A DNA stretch of 7,077 bases from JBGCDD01 sp045105075 (lineage in GTDB: Bacteria; Pseudomonadota; Alphaproteobacteria; Rhodobacterales; Rhodobacteraceae). The first letter of the stretch is position 1. The number at the start of each line of letters is the position of its first letter. The notes under the pieces were generated by a model. It searched no databases, was not told the origin of the DNA, and saw nothing but the letters and a program-made list of their open reading frames with translations. Below, one piece after another: positions 6,430-7,077 of this stretch. The DNA lies in contig JBGCDD010000031.1 of NCBI GenBank assembly GCA_045105075.1, positions 1 through 7,077 on the forward strand, read 5' to 3'. A program made the translations under genes and the position numbers.

Positions 6430-6448
6430 AAGGGCTCAGCCCTTTTTT
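6430..6448 (+). terminator. Intrinsic terminator of the alpha-hydroxy-acid dehydrogenase gene
   Basis: AAGGGC (6430-6435), TCA loop, GCCCTT (6439-6444), with a run of six T (6443-6448). The stem is short but the T-run is good, and it starts 18 bases after the stop codon. Its T-run is, on the other strand, the A6 run that encodes the Lys-Lys end of the convergent VPLPA-type gene. Confidence 0.7.
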
Positions 6449-6855
6449 GCGCCGCCGGGACAGGGCCGCACCGGCCACCAGTGCACCGCCCAGCAACGGC
6501 AGGCTGGCCGGAACCGGCACAGCCGCGACGCCGATGCCTCCGTTAACGGCCGTTCCGGAGCCAAGGCCCAAGGCCGGGAACACATCAACCTCGTAAAAGT
6601 CATAGTTTTTGAGATGGAGGGTCTCATGTTGATCACGCCGCGATCACCGCCGGCGGCTGTCACAACAGCGCTGGTGGTGAGGAAATCCGCCTGAGATACG
6701 TCATACCTGCCTGACATCGTAAAAACGACACCGCCGACCACTTCTTCGCCAGCAATGAGAACGGCGGCAGCCGATGATGTGGCGCTAAGCCCAAAAGCAA
6801 CAAAGCCCGCTGTGATGAAAGATCTGAAACATTCCCCGTATGTGGATATGACCAT
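6436..6855 (-). pseudogene. Exported VPLPA-type C-terminal sorting-tail protein, reading frame disrupted
   Basis: The ATG at 6855 opens a signal peptide (hydrophobic FITAGFVAFGLSATSSAAA, likely cut after the Ala run), then EEVVGGVVFTMSGRYDVS, which resembles the N-terminal part of VPLPA-CTERM surface proteins. The C-terminal sorting tail, VPVPASLPLL plus a hydrophobic stretch and SRRRKK, is intact but lies in another frame (about 6605-6449). Reading as is, the first frame runs out of homology near 6610 and ends at 6436 with an unrelated Cys/Trp/Arg-rich sequence. Adding one A to the A5 run at 6606-6610 (minus strand) joins signal-bearing and tail-bearing parts as ISKNYDFYEVDVFPALGLG. Removing one A from the A6 run at 6443-6448 then gives SRRRKKG and a stop, exactly at the TGA at 6436-6438. 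An alternative start at 6888 would lengthen the N-terminus. By family knowledge such tails are processed by a membrane exosortase; none is in the window. Sequencing error is as possible as true gene decay. Confidence 0.7.
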
Positions 6856-6892
6856 CAAGTTAACGGTTCGGTTACAACCTTGCCTCATAAAA

Positions 6893-6945
6893 GCCAATTT
6901 TTTCAAATTGTTGCTTGATTTTACCGTATTTGGCGAAAAATTGGC
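6893..6945. repeat. 10-bp inverted repeat upstream of the VPLPA-type gene
   Basis: GCCAATTTTT (6893-6902) and AAAAATTGGC (6936-6945) are perfect inverted repeats separated by 33 bases, in the low-GC stretch just upstream of the start at 6855. The right arm also overlaps a direct repeat of TTGGCG (6930-6935 and 6941-6946) at 11-bp spacing, about one helical turn. This could be an operator for a regulator binding at two half-sites. If translation began at 6888 instead, the repeat would lie only a few bases upstream of the start codon. Confidence 0.4.
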
Positions 6946-6946
6946 G

Positions 6947-7077
6947 CGCGTGGCCGGGTAATGGCGCATTTGAGAGTGGGATTGTGTTACGAGCGCTACG
7001 CCAGCGCAGGGACCGGGCGCGTGCCAATCCCCGACATACCCAGTCCTACGAGTTGTGAAAATCCGAATTAATGCCTA
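6947..7077. other. No gene recognised
   Basis: This right-hand tail contains no convincing coding region, RNA gene or repeat. A 36-codon reading frame (6961-7071, plus) has no ribosome site or recognisable sequence. It may hold the edge of the next gene's untranslated region. Confidence 0.4.

Noticed and set aside
6442..6448. Canonical -1 slippery heptamer A AAA AAG (minus strand) suggesting programmed frameshifting
   Set aside because: It lies after the sorting tail and in a frame that would already have missed the tail, so it cannot rescue the protein. The A5 site near 6606 does not fit the X XXY YYZ pattern.
6961..7071. 36-codon plus-strand frame
   Set aside because: No ribosome binding site, no recognisable family, and no coding bias that could be judged at this length.

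Overview
The window looks like chromosomal DNA from an alphaproteobacterium of the Rhodobacterales (Roseobacter/Rhodobacter group). The grounds are the GC-rich coding sequence, the VPLPA-type C-terminal sorting tail, and above all a small-RNA locus of the 'cuckoo'/CcsR type (hairpin loops carrying CCUCCUCCC), which is typical of that order. Most of the rest is housekeeping or accessory-core content, and no insertion sequence, CRISPR array, tRNA or rRNA was seen.

Layout, left to right: (1) 1-1007, minus: an Mrp/ApbC-family Fe-S cluster carrier ATPase cut by the left edge. (2) 1008-1592, no convincing protein gene: an RpoH-like promoter (about 1162-1189), a roughly 115-nt leader, and four consecutive stem-loops (1314-1500). 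Three of the loops carry the full CCTCCTCCC and the fourth carries CTCCTCCC. They pair up naturally as two tandem two-hairpin sRNAs, the last hairpin being a terminator. (3) 1593-1892, plus: a 99-residue lipoprotein of unknown function. (4) 1914-4292, minus: a complete UvrD/PcrA DNA helicase with a C-terminal Tudor-like domain. (5) 4341-5150, minus: a GH19 endolysin/chitinase-like enzyme with a C-terminal peptidoglycan-binding-like segment. (6) 5198-6412, plus: an FMN-dependent alpha-hydroxy-acid dehydrogenase (LldD family) followed by a compact terminator. (7) 6436-6855, minus: a frame-disrupted exported protein with a VPLPA-like sorting tail. Its reading frame would be restored by one extra A in one A-run and one fewer A in another. 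(8) 6856-7077: a low-GC upstream region with a 10-bp inverted repeat, then about 130 bases in which nothing convincing is seen.

The genes do not form one pathway. The functional centre of interest is the sRNA locus. Its loops copy the anti-Shine-Dalgarno sequence of 16S rRNA, and its promoter resembles alphaproteobacterial heat-shock sigma (RpoH) sites, which suggests a stress-induced post-transcriptional regulator. In Rhodobacter sphaeroides the equivalent RNAs are co-transcribed with a small DUF1127 protein gene. No DUF1127-like reading frame is seen in the leader here. The second point of interest is the broken VPLPA gene, whose apparent frame errors both fall in A-tracts.
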